30,902 nt of DNA, from contig DCHJ01000112.1 of the NCBI GenBank assembly GCA_002314805.1, forward strand, positions 52,703-83,604, given 5' to 3'. The notes under the pieces were generated by a model that was not told where the DNA came from, searched no databases, and saw only the letters and a list, made by a program, of their open reading frames with translations. The stretch is from Lachnospiraceae bacterium UBA1755. GTDB taxonomy: Bacteria > Bacillota > Clostridia > Lachnospirales > Lachnospiraceae. The translations under genes and the position numbers were made by a program. This document shows, one piece after another, positions 14,647 to 22,766 of the stretch (its first letter is position 1; every line of letters starts with the position of its first letter).

Positions 14647-15865
14647 AAGGTTTGTAATATTTATGCTCTCCTATGTGGATACGATAGGATGTGAGACGAT
14701 AAAGCGCATATACGAAAGACTTGATGTGCTGACGGATATATTCAGGCTTACAGATGACGAGATGAAAAATGATATGGACATGACAGCTGCGCAGATCTGC
14801 GGTCTGAATCAGGTAAAGCGAAGAATGAGATCGATCGCATACGAATATGATGTCCTGCAGCGTTCACCTATCAGATTCTGTACCTTTCTGGATGATGAGT
14901 ATCCTGCAAGATTAAAGCGGATCAGACAGAATCCGGCTATGCTGTATTCATACGGAGCCCTGCCGGATGACAGAATTCCGTCTGTGGCTATAGTAGGCTC
15001 AAGAGCATGTACAGGCTATGGAGCCTCGGCTGCGGAATATTTCGGTGAAGTTCTGGCGGAAAACGGTGTAAATGTGATAAGCGGCATGGCAATAGGGATA
15101 GATGCCGCAGCTCACAGGGGTGTACTGAAGGCAGCAGGGTCAGACATCTCAGATGCTTCATCATGTAAATCTCCGGAAGTTCACAGAGGTGTGCTGAAGA
15201 CTTCAGAAAAGAACAGTTCACCGGTTTCATCAGGCATGTGCAGCAGCAGGCGCGGTGAAGCATCAAAGGGAGGGACCTATGCTGTCCTGGCAGGAGGAGT
15301 CAATGTAATATATCCGCGGGAGAATAAATATATATATGATGAAATAATTTCCGGCGGAAAAGGAGGGATAATCAGCGAAGCAATACCGGGAAAAAAAGCG
15401 ATATCAAGAAATTTCCCCATGCGCAACAGGATAATCAGCGGGCTGTCTGACATAGTGATAGTGGTGGAAGCAAGGGAGAAGAGCGGTTCACTGATAACCG
15501 CTGATTATGCCCGCAGACAGGGGATACCTGTAATGGCTGTTCCGGGCAGAGTAACTGACCCGATGAGCGCAGGTACCAATAAACTGATCGCAGACGGCTG
15601 CGGCATCGCCGTATCGCCGGAAGACATACTTAAAATGATGAAAGTCAACGGGTATGCCGCACCGGTCAAAAATGAAGAAAAATTAAAACTACTGGACAAT
15701 ACAGAAAAAATAGTGTATGGTACAGTCGTTTCAGACCCGAAGCATACGGAGCTTATTATACATGAGGCGGGTCTGTCACGGGATGTTGTACTTGAGACAC
15801 TGATTTCACTGGAAATAAAGGGCTTTATCGGTCAGGTGTCATCAAATTATTACGTGAGAAAGTGA
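14612..15865 (+). CDS. dprA: DNA processing protein DprA with an internal insertion
   Basis: DprA binds incoming single-stranded DNA in natural transformation and loads RecA. From TTG 14612 the product is 417 aa; this start has AAAGGAGG 11 nt upstream, while a TTG at 14576 lies upstream of that site. An N-terminal helical domain (1-85) precedes the Rossmann core, with AIVGSRACTGYG, SGMAIGIDAAAHRG, VIYPRE, the FPMRNRIISGLSD motif and SGSLITA. The C-terminal winged helix (about 345-417) ends NYYVRK. Residues about 177-220, between HRGVLKAAG and GGTYAVLAGG, are a Ser-rich insertion containing a second VHRGVLKTSEK, so it probably arose by local duplication. The reading frame is intact. Translation is probably coupled to yifB. 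Confidence 0.94.
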   Translation: MNTNTAAITQDERFVIFMLSYVDTIGCETIKRIYERLDVLTDIFRLTDDEMKNDMDMTAAQICGLNQVKRRMRSIAYEYDVLQRSPIRFCTFLDDEYPARLKRIRQNPAMLYSYGALPDDRIPSVAIVGSRACTGYGASAAEYFGEVLAENGVNVISGMAIGIDAAAHRGVLKAAGSDISDASSCKSPEVHRGVLKTSEKNSSPVSSGMCSSRRGEASKGGTYAVLAGGVNVIYPRENKYIYDEIISGGKGGIISEAIPGKKAISRNFPMRNRIISGLSDIVIVVEAREKSGSLITADYARRQGIPVMAVPGRVTDPMSAGTNKLIADGCGIAVSPEDILKMMKVNGYAAPVKNEEKLKLLDNTEKIVYGTVVSDPKHTELIIHEAGLSRDVVLETLISLEIKGFIGQVSSNYYVRK

Positions 15866-15944
15866 ACAGAGGCTTTCATAGCCGTGTGTAAACATCCGGA
15901 AGAACCTGTGTTCATGATCTGATTTATCAAACGGAAGGATCAAA

Positions 15945-17936
15945 ATGGCATCAAAGAATCTAATTATCGTAGAGTCACCGGCCAAGGTCAGGACGATCAA
16001 AAAGTACCTGGGCTCAGGTTATGATGTTTCGGCCTCTCAGGGACATGTAAGAGACCTGCCCAAGTCAAGGATGGGAGTGTTGACAGACAAGGACTATGAG
16101 CCTGAGTATATCACTATAAGAGGCAAAGGAGAGCTGCTTGCAGCACTTCGCAAGGAAGCAAAGACGGCTGATAAGATATATCTGGCTACCGACCCTGACC
16201 GTGAGGGAGAGGCTATCAGCTGGCATCTGCTAAAGGCGCTTAATATTGATAAAGGTAAAAAGGTATACAGGATAAGCTTTAACGAAATCACTAAAAATGC
16301 TATCAGGGAGTCACTTAAGCATCCAAGAGCCATAGATGAGAATCTTGTTGATGCCCAGCAGGCCCGCAGGGTGCTGGACAGAGTGGTTGGCTATTCAATA
16401 AGCCCGCTGCTGTGGGAAAAGATCAAGAGGGGTCTCAGCGCAGGAAGAGTACAGTCTGTAGCCCTGCGCATGGTCTGCGACAGAGAGAATGAGATCTCCG
16501 AGTTCATACCAAGAGAGTACTGGACGATCGATGCTGATCTCCTCAGACCCGGACAGCGCAAGACGATGAAAGCATCGTTTTACGGTACACAGGAAAAGAA
16601 GCTTGAGATCGAGAATAAGAATGAATGCGATAAGATAGTTAATAAGCTTGAGTCCGCAGAATATGAAGTAAAGGATGTCACGGTATCTTCAAGATACAGA
16701 AAGGCCCCGCTGCCCTTCACCACATCAACCCTGCAGCAGGAAGCCGGCAAGACTCTGAACCTTTCAACCAGCAGGACCATGAGCCTTGCCCAGCAGCTTT
16801 ATGAGGGTGTAAGTATTCCCAAGATGGGCACCATCGCACTCATTACATATCTGCGTACAGATTCAACCAGAATATCCGATGAGGCAGACAAAGCATGCAG
16901 GGAGTTTATTGCGGATGCGTATGGTGAGAGTGCTGTCTGCAAAAGCCCGGCATCTGTATCCCGGCAGAACGGCAGTGTGCAGGATGCCCACGAGGCCATA
17001 AGACCTACTGATGTAAATCTGCTGCCGTCACAGCTCAGGGAAGCTCTTCCCAGAGATCTTTACAGACTGTATCAGCTGATCTGGAAGCGCTTTGTGGCGA
17101 GCAGGATGAAACCGGCTGAATATGAACAGAAGCAGGCAAGAATATCTGCCGGCGGATATATTCTTAATATCAATTCGTCAAGGTGTGTATATAAGGGCTT
17201 CCTCAATGTGTACAGCTCAGATGATGATAAAAGCGAGGAGAGTCCCGATTTCGGTGATCTGAAAAAGGGACAGAAGCTGATACTTCAGAGTCTGGAGCCG
17301 CTTCAGCATTTCACTCAGCCGCCGGCGCACTATACAGAGTCAAGTCTTGTTAAGGCTCTTGAAGAACAGGGAATAGGAAGACCCTCGACATACGCACCCA
17401 CAATTTCAACTATCCTTGCAAGGCACTACATTACGAAGGAAAAGAAAAATCTCTATGTAACTGAGCTGGGCCAGATAGTCAATGATGTGATGGTAAAGGA
17501 ATTTCCGGAAATAGTGGACCTTAAGTTTACTGCCAACATGGAACAGAGGCTGGATGAGGTGGCAGAGGGAAAGCTTGACTGGAAGGAGATCATGCGTGAG
17601 TTTTATCCCGATCTGGCAGAGGCTGTAAAGAAGGCTCATAAGGAGCTTGAGAATGTCACTATCGCTGATGAAGAGTCGGATGAGGTCTGTGATGTCTGCG
17701 GGCGCAGAATGGTCATAAAATACGGTCCGCACGGCAGGTTCCTTGCCTGCCCGGGTTTTCCGGAATGCAGAAACACCAAGCCCTATCTTGAGAAGATCGG
17801 TGTGAGCTGCCCGAAATGCGGCGGCGAGGTGGTGATACGCAAGACCAGAAAGGGACGTGTGTACTACGGCTGTGAGAATAATCCTGAATGCGATTATATG
17901 ACATGGAACAGACCTAAGGAGAAGGCAGAGGCATGA
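15945..17936 (+). CDS. topA: DNA topoisomerase I (type IA)
   Basis: Relaxes negative supercoils through a 5'-phosphotyrosine intermediate; 663 aa, near B. subtilis TopA (691). The TOPRIM domain begins LIIVESPAKV and carries ATDPDREGEAI (the DxDxE metal site). The active-site tyrosine is Y302 in TYLRTDSTRI. RPSTYAPTISTIL and the GLSAGRVQSVALR motif support the family. Two C-terminal four-cysteine zinc ribbons are present: CDVCGRRM...CPGFPEC and CPKCGGEV...CENNPEC. The ATG at 15945 has GGAAGGA 5 nt upstream. The 79-nt gap after dprA shows no clear promoter, so co-transcription with yifB-dprA is likely, an order conserved in Firmicutes. Confidence 0.97.
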   Translation: MASKNLIIVESPAKVRTIKKYLGSGYDVSASQGHVRDLPKSRMGVLTDKDYEPEYITIRGKGELLAALRKEAKTADKIYLATDPDREGEAISWHLLKALNIDKGKKVYRISFNEITKNAIRESLKHPRAIDENLVDAQQARRVLDRVVGYSISPLLWEKIKRGLSAGRVQSVALRMVCDRENEISEFIPREYWTIDADLLRPGQRKTMKASFYGTQEKKLEIENKNECDKIVNKLESAEYEVKDVTVSSRYRKAPLPFTTSTLQQEAGKTLNLSTSRTMSLAQQLYEGVSIPKMGTIALITYLRTDSTRISDEADKACREFIADAYGESAVCKSPASVSRQNGSVQDAHEAIRPTDVNLLPSQLREALPRDLYRLYQLIWKRFVASRMKPAEYEQKQARISAGGYILNINSSRCVYKGFLNVYSSDDDKSEESPDFGDLKKGQKLILQSLEPLQHFTQPPAHYTESSLVKALEEQGIGRPSTYAPTISTILARHYITKEKKNLYVTELGQIVNDVMVKEFPEIVDLKFTANMEQRLDEVAEGKLDWKEIMREFYPDLAEAVKKAHKELENVTIADEESDEVCDVCGRRMVIKYGPHGRFLACPGFPECRNTKPYLEKIGVSCPKCGGEVVIRKTRKGRVYYGCENNPECDYMTWNRPKEKAEA

Positions 17937-17995
17937 CAGCAGCTCAGCGACTCCTGCCGGAAGCCGGATATGAGCGTGAATACAGAAAGAATTAC

Positions 17996-18051
17996 GAAAA
18001 CGGTCCGGCAGTTTTTGAAAACGGTCCGTATAAACTATGAAAACGGGTCCG
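17996..18051 (+). repeat. Three phased direct repeats upstream of the rpsB promoter
   Basis: GAAAACGGTCCG occurs at 17996-18007 and 18017-18028, and again with one extra G (GAAAACGGGTCCG) at 18039-18051. Starts are 21 and 22 bp apart, two turns of B-DNA, so all three face the same side of the helix. The last ends 7 bp before the -35 of the rpsB promoter. It is a candidate binding array for an unknown regulator. Confidence 0.85.
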
Positions 18052-18072
18052 GTATGTGTTGACTGGACCCGT
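18043..18072 (+). promoter_or_regulatory. Inverted repeat spanning the rpsB -35 element
   Basis: ACGGGTCC (18043-18050) and GGACCCGT (18065-18072) are perfect 8-bp inverted copies separated by 14 nt; the -35 TTGACT (18059-18064) abuts the right arm. The left arm is part of the third direct repeat. It could be an operator, or a stem for transcripts reading in from topA. No T-run follows. Confidence 0.7.
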
Positions 18073-18087
18073 ATATTATGCTAAAGT
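18059..18087 (+). promoter_or_regulatory. Promoter of rpsB-tsf
   Basis: TTGACT (18059-18064), 17-bp spacer, TAAAGT (18082-18087) preceded by TGC, an extended -10. The start is expected near 18094, giving a leader of about 98 nt. Confidence 0.7.
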
Positions 18088-18093
18088 TACATG

Positions 18094-18191
18094 GTTGTGA
18101 TAAAACACGTCAGGACAGGGCGCAGCGTTGCCGATGCTCGTCGGTTCTGTTGCCTGAAATCCCGACGGAAGAAAAAACGGAGGAAAAAATA
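18094..18191 (+). promoter_or_regulatory. Structured leader of rpsB-tsf
   Basis: CAGG/CCTG (18111-18114 with 18153-18156) and CAG/CTG (18116-18118 with 18147-18149) can close a domain containing CCGA/TCGG (18131-18144). An alternative stem, CGTCGG (18139-18144) with CCGACG (18162-18167), excludes that hairpin. GGAGG for rpsB is at 18179-18183. This suggests a possible autoregulatory leader; I do not recognise a named family. Confidence 0.4.
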
Positions 18192-18920
18192 ATGAGCGTT
18201 TTATCAATGAAGCAGTTACTCGAAGCAGGTGTTCATTTCGGACATCAGACCAGAAGATGGAACCCCAAGATGGCTCCATACATCTACACAGAGCGCAACG
18301 GTATCCACATCATCGATCTTCAGAAGTCGGTAGGCAAGGTTGATGAAGCTTACAATGCAGTTGCAGAAGTAGCAAAGAACGGCGGAACCATCCTTTTCGT
18401 AGGTACAAAGAAGCAGGCACAGGATGCTGTTAAGGAAGAGGCAGAGCGCTGCGGTATGTACTATGTCAATGAAAGATGGCTCGGCGGCATGCTCACAAAC
18501 TTCAAGACCATCCAGGGACGTATCAAGAGACTCAACAAGATCGAAGAGATGAGCCAGGACGGTACTTTCGATGTGCTCCCCAAGAAGGAAGTTATCGAGA
18601 TCAGGAAGGAATGGGACAAGCTTGAGAAGAACCTTGGCGGAATCAAGACCATGAAGAGGATCCCGGATGCGATCTTCGTTGTAGATCCCAAGAAGGAGAA
18701 GATCTGCGTACAGGAGGCACATACACTTGGAATCGAACTTATCGGTATTGCTGATACAAACTGTGATCCGGAAGAGCTTGACTATGTGATCCCGGGCAAT
18801 GATGACGCGATCCGTGCCGTAAAGCTTATAGTAGCTAAGATGGCAGACGCAGTTATCGAGGCAAATCAGGGTGACGCAGCTCCGGCTGCAGCTGAGGATG
18901 AGACTGAGGCAGAGGCATAA
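18192..18920 (+). CDS. rpsB: 30S ribosomal protein S2
   Basis: Small-subunit protein that docks late in 30S assembly and helps recruit S1; 242 aa. The start ATG at 18192 follows GGAGG by 8 nt and gives MSVLSMKQLLEAGVHFGHQ, matching the B. subtilis N-terminus. An in-frame ATG at 18078 would add 38 residues but lies upstream of the predicted transcript start. Conserved segments include TRRWNPKMAPYIYTERNGIHIIDLQKS, ERWLGGMLTNFKTI and GIADTNCDPEELDYVIPGNDDAIRA. The last 20 residues are an acidic Ala/Glu tail. tsf follows after 34 nt, the near-universal bacterial pair. Confidence 0.97.
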   Translation: MSVLSMKQLLEAGVHFGHQTRRWNPKMAPYIYTERNGIHIIDLQKSVGKVDEAYNAVAEVAKNGGTILFVGTKKQAQDAVKEEAERCGMYYVNERWLGGMLTNFKTIQGRIKRLNKIEEMSQDGTFDVLPKKEVIEIRKEWDKLEKNLGGIKTMKRIPDAIFVVDPKKEKICVQEAHTLGIELIGIADTNCDPEELDYVIPGNDDAIRAVKLIVAKMADAVIEANQGDAAPAAAEDETEAEA

Positions 18921-18954
18921 TACAATACCAGGATAAGATTAGGAGGATAATAAC

Positions 18955-19896
18955 ATGGCAGAAGTTACAGCTGCATTGGTTAAGGAATTAAGAGAACTGA
19001 CAGGCGCAGGCATGATGGACTGCAAGAAGGCTCTTGCAGCATGCGAGGCTGATATGGATAAGGCAATTGACTTCCTTCGCGAGAAGGGACTTGCAGGCGC
19101 ACAGAAGAAGGCCGGCAGGATCGCTGCAGAGGGTATCGTTGATACAAAGATCGCTGATGACGGTAAGAGCGCAGTAGTTGTGGAGGTCAATGCTGAGACT
19201 GATTTCGTTGCAAAGAATGAGAAGTTCCGCAACTATGTTAAGGAAGTTGCTCTCCAGGCACTCGCATCAGCAAGTGCAGGTATCGAGGCATTCATGGAGG
19301 AGCCGTGGGCAGATGACAAGACTCTTACAGTTGCACAGAAGCTTTCATCAATGATCGCTATCATCGGCGAGAATATGCACATCCGCAGATTTGAAAAGCT
19401 CAATGCAGAGGATGGCTTTGTTGAGTCATACATCCATGCAGGCGGCAAGATCGGTGTGCTTCTTCAGGTAGCATCAAATGTTGACAACGCAGAGCTCCAT
19501 GAGATGGCAAGAAACATCTGTATGCAGGTAGCAGCACTTAAGCCGCTCTATGTGTCACGCGATGAGGTTTCAGCTGAGTACATCGAGAAGGAGAAAGAGA
19601 TCCTCATGGCTCAGATCAAGAATGATCCCAAGGAGGCAAACAAGCCTGAGAAGGTTATCGAGGGTATGATCCAGGGACGTATCTCCAAGGAGCTTAAGGA
19701 CATCGTGCTTCTTGATCAGGTATATGTTAAGGCTGAGGACGGAAAGCAGTCAGTTAAGCAGTATATCGATCAGGTAGCTAAGGCTAACAATGCCAACATC
19801 TCACTTAAGAAGTTCGTACGTTTCGAGACAGGTGAAGGTCTTGAGAAGAAGTCAGAGAACTTTGCTGAGGAAGTTGCAAAGCAGATGCAGGGCTGA
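18955..19896 (+). CDS. tsf: Elongation factor Ts
   Basis: Guanine nucleotide exchange factor that regenerates EF-Tu-GTP; 313 aa. The N-terminal UBA-like module ends in the signature LRELTGAGMMDCKKALAACE, and the core begins with ETDFVAKNEKF, the TDFV motif that inserts into EF-Tu. The C-terminal part includes the LLDQVYVKAEDGKQSVKQYI segment. AGGAGG is spaced well before the ATG. A strong terminator closes the rpsB-tsf operon about 50 nt downstream. Confidence 0.97.
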   Translation: MAEVTAALVKELRELTGAGMMDCKKALAACEADMDKAIDFLREKGLAGAQKKAGRIAAEGIVDTKIADDGKSAVVVEVNAETDFVAKNEKFRNYVKEVALQALASASAGIEAFMEEPWADDKTLTVAQKLSSMIAIIGENMHIRRFEKLNAEDGFVESYIHAGGKIGVLLQVASNVDNAELHEMARNICMQVAALKPLYVSRDEVSAEYIEKEKEILMAQIKNDPKEANKPEKVIEGMIQGRISKELKDIVLLDQVYVKAEDGKQSVKQYIDQVAKANNANISLKKFVRFETGEGLEKKSENFAEEVAKQMQG

Positions 19897-19948
19897 TCAG
19901 CGCAATATACAGCTGCTTCCGAAGCAGTCGGTGGCAGTGATATAGACT

Positions 19949-19998
19949 AAAAAAGATGTCTTCGTATCAGATATAGTGATATGAGGACATCTTTTTTT
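19949..19998 (+). terminator. Bidirectional terminator between tsf and thiN
   Basis: AAAAAAGATGTC-t-TC-g-TATCA pairs with TGATA-t-GA-g-GACATC around loop GATATAG, followed by seven T (19992-19998). The A-run on the left makes it work for both converging units, tsf (+) and thiN (-). Confidence 0.92.
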
Positions 19999-20034
19999 GC
20001 GGAATGCGCTGACTCTTCATTACGTCAGTTATTA

Positions 20035-20691
20035 TTAGGACACGCGCGATATCATGATCCCAAGTATACCATTTGAAACCGATATAACGGCCTCATCGCA
20101 GGTCCATTCATTGCTTACTCCGACGGGAAAATCAGACGTAAGGCGTATGCTGTCGGTGGTATATTTTGTGCCTGATATGCTGACTCCATGCGATTCGTCT
20201 GAAAGAGAGAAGACAGAAATATATGAGTTTTCTCTCTTTTTCAGTACGATCCGGGAATCACGTATGCAGTGCAGCTCGTCATTTCTGCCATACAGATGGC
20301 ATACGGCACCCCGCTCAGCGGAAAATTTCGCCGTCTGAAGGTTGGCAATTGTATGGTCAAGCCTCCCTCCGAAAGCACAGCAGATATGGATATCGCGGAA
20401 GCCTCTGTCAATTGCGTGTCTTACTGCATACAGGGTATCTGTATCATCCTTTTCTGCCGGCAGTGTGATCACGGGTATGCCGGACTGCGGGTGTGAAAGG
20501 GCAGAATCAAAATCGCCCATTACGATATCATAGCTTATACCCATTCTGTCGGCATATTCGTAGCCCTTATCGCATGCAATTATATAATCAAAAGAAATAT
20601 CCTCCTTAAAGGGAGCATATTCTCCGCCTGCTATAATAAGACATTTACCGGTACTGACTTCAATTCCTGATGAAACTGTGGTAATATTCAA
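20035..20691 (-). CDS. thiN: Thiamine pyrophosphokinase
   Basis: Transfers pyrophosphate from ATP to thiamine to make thiamine diphosphate. Recognised from CDKGYEYADRMGISYDIVMGDFDS (nucleotide and metal site), EKDDTDTLYAVRHAI and GGRLDHTIANL, all diagnostic of the family. A TTG at 20691 gives 218 aa, starting shortly before the normal first strand (KCLIIAGGEYAPF), with GAGAGGG 7 nt upstream. An ATG at 20775 would add 28 atypical residues (246 aa) and has only a weak Shine-Dalgarno, but it lies just after the predicted promoter, so it remains possible. This is the only minus-strand gene I support here. It is a lone gene, without the rsgA-rpe neighbours it often has in Firmicutes. Confidence 0.9.
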   Translation of the reverse strand: MNITTVSSGIEVSTGKCLIIAGGEYAPFKEDISFDYIIACDKGYEYADRMGISYDIVMGDFDSALSHPQSGIPVITLPAEKDDTDTLYAVRHAIDRGFRDIHICCAFGGRLDHTIANLQTAKFSAERGAVCHLYGRNDELHCIRDSRIVLKKRENSYISVFSLSDESHGVSISGTKYTTDSIRLTSDFPVGVSNEWTCDEAVISVSNGILGIMISRVS

Positions 20692-20794
20692 CGAAATGCC
20701 CTCTCTGTCTATTATGTGTTCACTGCGGCCGGAACAGTTTACTTCGTAATGCAGGATGCCGGAAACGGAGGTCATAAAATCCCGTTACAAGGAT

Positions 20795-20822
20795 ATTGTA
20801 AACGTATCAGAACTTTAGTCAA
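20795..20822 (-). promoter_or_regulatory. Promoter of thiN
   Basis: On the minus strand TTGACT (20822-20817), 16-bp spacer, TACAAT (20800-20795). The start is expected near 20788. It diverges from the ABC exporter promoter. I saw no TPP riboswitch motif between it and thiN. Confidence 0.65.
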
Positions 20823-20859
20823 TAATTTGTTATTTTTCAGATATATATTAAAATATTCA

Positions 20860-20868
20860 TGCTATAAT
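20860..20868 (+). promoter_or_regulatory. Extended -10 promoter of the ABC exporter genes
   Basis: TGC followed by consensus TATAAT (20863-20868). No -35-like hexamer is found 16-18 bp upstream, so recognition would rely on the extended -10. The 150-nt leader (about 20875-21019) holds small hairpins such as CTGAA/TTCAG (20876-20893) but nothing I can name. Confidence 0.6.
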
Positions 20869-21019
20869 GTGTGAGCTGAAGAGAATATTTCAGTGTGTAT
20901 AAACACAGCTTTTACTATTGAATGATCCGCGGTTAGCTGAGTCCTGCTGATTAATGAGAAAGACGACAGCTTTTTCAATACAATTTGTGTTGCAGCTTGT
21001 ACGCGAAATGGAGAATATT

Positions 21020-22765
21020 ATGATTAAGACACTAAGTAAGTATATCGGTCAATACAAAAAATACATGGTCATAACGGTGCTGCTGACAGCAGCTGAGGTG
21101 ATCCTTGATATTTTTCTGCCGATATGTATGGCAAAAATCATTGATAAGGGAATAAACAGCGGTGATATGCCGGCGATTATTAAATACGGCATCATCATGG
21201 CGGTTATTTCTGTACTTGCATTTCTGACCGGAGTATGTTCCGGAAGGACTGCTGCAAGGGCCTCAACAGGCTTTGCGGCCAATCTGAGAGCAGGACTTTT
21301 CACTAAGATCCAGCATTTTTCATTTAAGAATATCGATAATTATTCAACTGCAGGTCTTGTGACAAGGCTCACGACAGACACCTCAAATATGCAGATGGCA
21401 TGTCAGATGCTTACCAGGATGTGCGTCAGGTCGCCGCTTAATCTGATCTTTGCTTTGATAATGTGTTTCATCATCAGTCCTGATATGTCACTTATCTTTG
21501 TTGCAGCCATCGCTTTTCTTGGGCTTGTGCTTTTCTTCATCGTAAGGACTGCAATGAAGATATTTAATAATGTATTCGGTGAGTACGATAATCTTAACTC
21601 ATCCATCCAGGAGAATATCAGGGGCATACGGGTGGTAAAGAGCTTCGTAAGAGAAGATCATGAGATCGATAAGTTGCAGAAGGCTATCGACCGGCTTTAT
21701 AAACTGTTCTGCAAGGCAGAGTCAGTGGCGGCTGTAAATGTTCCCTGCATGATGCTGGCAATATACGGCTGTATACTTGCTGTCTCATGGTTCGGTGCCC
21801 GCAATGTGGTATCCGGTGCACTTACAACAGGTGAGCTGACCAGCCTTCTGTCATACATCATGAATATTATGATGAGTCTGATGATGCTTTCACTTGTGAT
21901 GGTGATGCTTACTATTTCTGCAGCAAGTGCAAGACGGATCTGTCAGGTGCTTGATGAAGTACCTGATATAAAGGACTGTGAAGCTCCTGTGCGTGAGGTC
22001 CGGGACGGCTCCATAGAATTTGACAATGTAAGCTTCTCCTACAAGGAGGGTACGGGTGAGTATGTGCTTAAGGATATAAATCTTTCCATACGTTCCGGTG
22101 AGACCATAGGTATCATTGGAAGTACCGGATCATCAAAATCCTCATTGGTCAACCTGATTCCACGTCTCTATGATGTTACTCACGGCTGCGTAAAGGTCGG
22201 AGGCATAGATGTGAAGCAGTATGATGTGAAGTGCCTGCGGGACAAGGTCAGCATGGTATTGCAGAATAACGTGCTTTTCTCAGGTACAGTCCTTGACAAT
22301 CTGCGCTGGGGTGACTCGGATGCCACAGAGGAGGAATGTATCCTTGCAGCAAGGCTGGCCTGTGTCGGTGATACGATAGCCGCAAAGCCGGACGGTTATA
22401 ATACAGTGGTAGAAAGAGGCGGTACCAATTTTTCAGGCGGACAGAGGCAGCGTCTGTGCATTGCCCGGGCATTGCTCAAAAAGCCCAGGGTACTCATCCT
22501 TGATGATTCGACAAGCGCGGTAGATACCGTAACAGAGGCGAGGATACAGAAGGCATTTGCCGAGTTCATTCCCGACACAACTAAGATAATAATTGCACAG
22601 CGTATCTCTTCGGTTAAGAATGCAGACAGGATCATAGTAATGGAAGATGGCAGGATAAATGGCTTTGGTACTCATGAAGAACTGATGAATACAAATGATA
22701 TATACAAGTCAATAGTAGCCGTACAGAAGGAAGGCAACGGCGACTTTGACAGAACGGAGGTGTGA
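21020..22765 (+). CDS. ABC exporter half-transporter, degenerate-site subunit
   Basis: Membrane-bound multidrug/lipid-type ABC exporter subunit, 581 aa, with six N-terminal membrane helices (about 15-300) and a C-terminal nucleotide-binding domain. Walker A reads GSTGSSKSS (about 366-374, Ser for the usual Gly before Lys), the signature is FSGGQ (about 470) and Walker B ends LILDDS, with D496 in place of the catalytic glutamate. An altered Walker B is the mark of the degenerate half of heterodimeric exporters such as TM287/288 and BmrCD. The start at ATG 21020 has GGAG 6 nt upstream; in-frame ATGs at 20954 and 21008 lack one. It is paired with the next gene, whose start is 2 nt after this stop. 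Substrate unknown. Confidence 0.9.
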   Translation: MIKTLSKYIGQYKKYMVITVLLTAAEVILDIFLPICMAKIIDKGINSGDMPAIIKYGIIMAVISVLAFLTGVCSGRTAARASTGFAANLRAGLFTKIQHFSFKNIDNYSTAGLVTRLTTDTSNMQMACQMLTRMCVRSPLNLIFALIMCFIISPDMSLIFVAAIAFLGLVLFFIVRTAMKIFNNVFGEYDNLNSSIQENIRGIRVVKSFVREDHEIDKLQKAIDRLYKLFCKAESVAAVNVPCMMLAIYGCILAVSWFGARNVVSGALTTGELTSLLSYIMNIMMSLMMLSLVMVMLTISAASARRICQVLDEVPDIKDCEAPVREVRDGSIEFDNVSFSYKEGTGEYVLKDINLSIRSGETIGIIGSTGSSKSSLVNLIPRLYDVTHGCVKVGGIDVKQYDVKCLRDKVSMVLQNNVLFSGTVLDNLRWGDSDATEEECILAARLACVGDTIAAKPDGYNTVVERGGTNFSGGQRQRLCIARALLKKPRVLILDDSTSAVDTVTEARIQKAFAEFIPDTTKIIIAQRISSVKNADRIIVMEDGRINGFGTHEELMNTNDIYKSIVAVQKEGNGDFDRTEV

Positions 22766-22766
22766 T

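Noticed and set aside
18078..18191. A 38-residue N-terminal extension of S2
   Set aside because: It lies in or upstream of the predicted 5' leader, lacks a Shine-Dalgarno and is absent from the S2 family.
20692..20790. TPP riboswitch upstream of thiN
   Set aside because: The CTGAGA and ACCTGATCTGG-type core motifs are not found on the minus strand.
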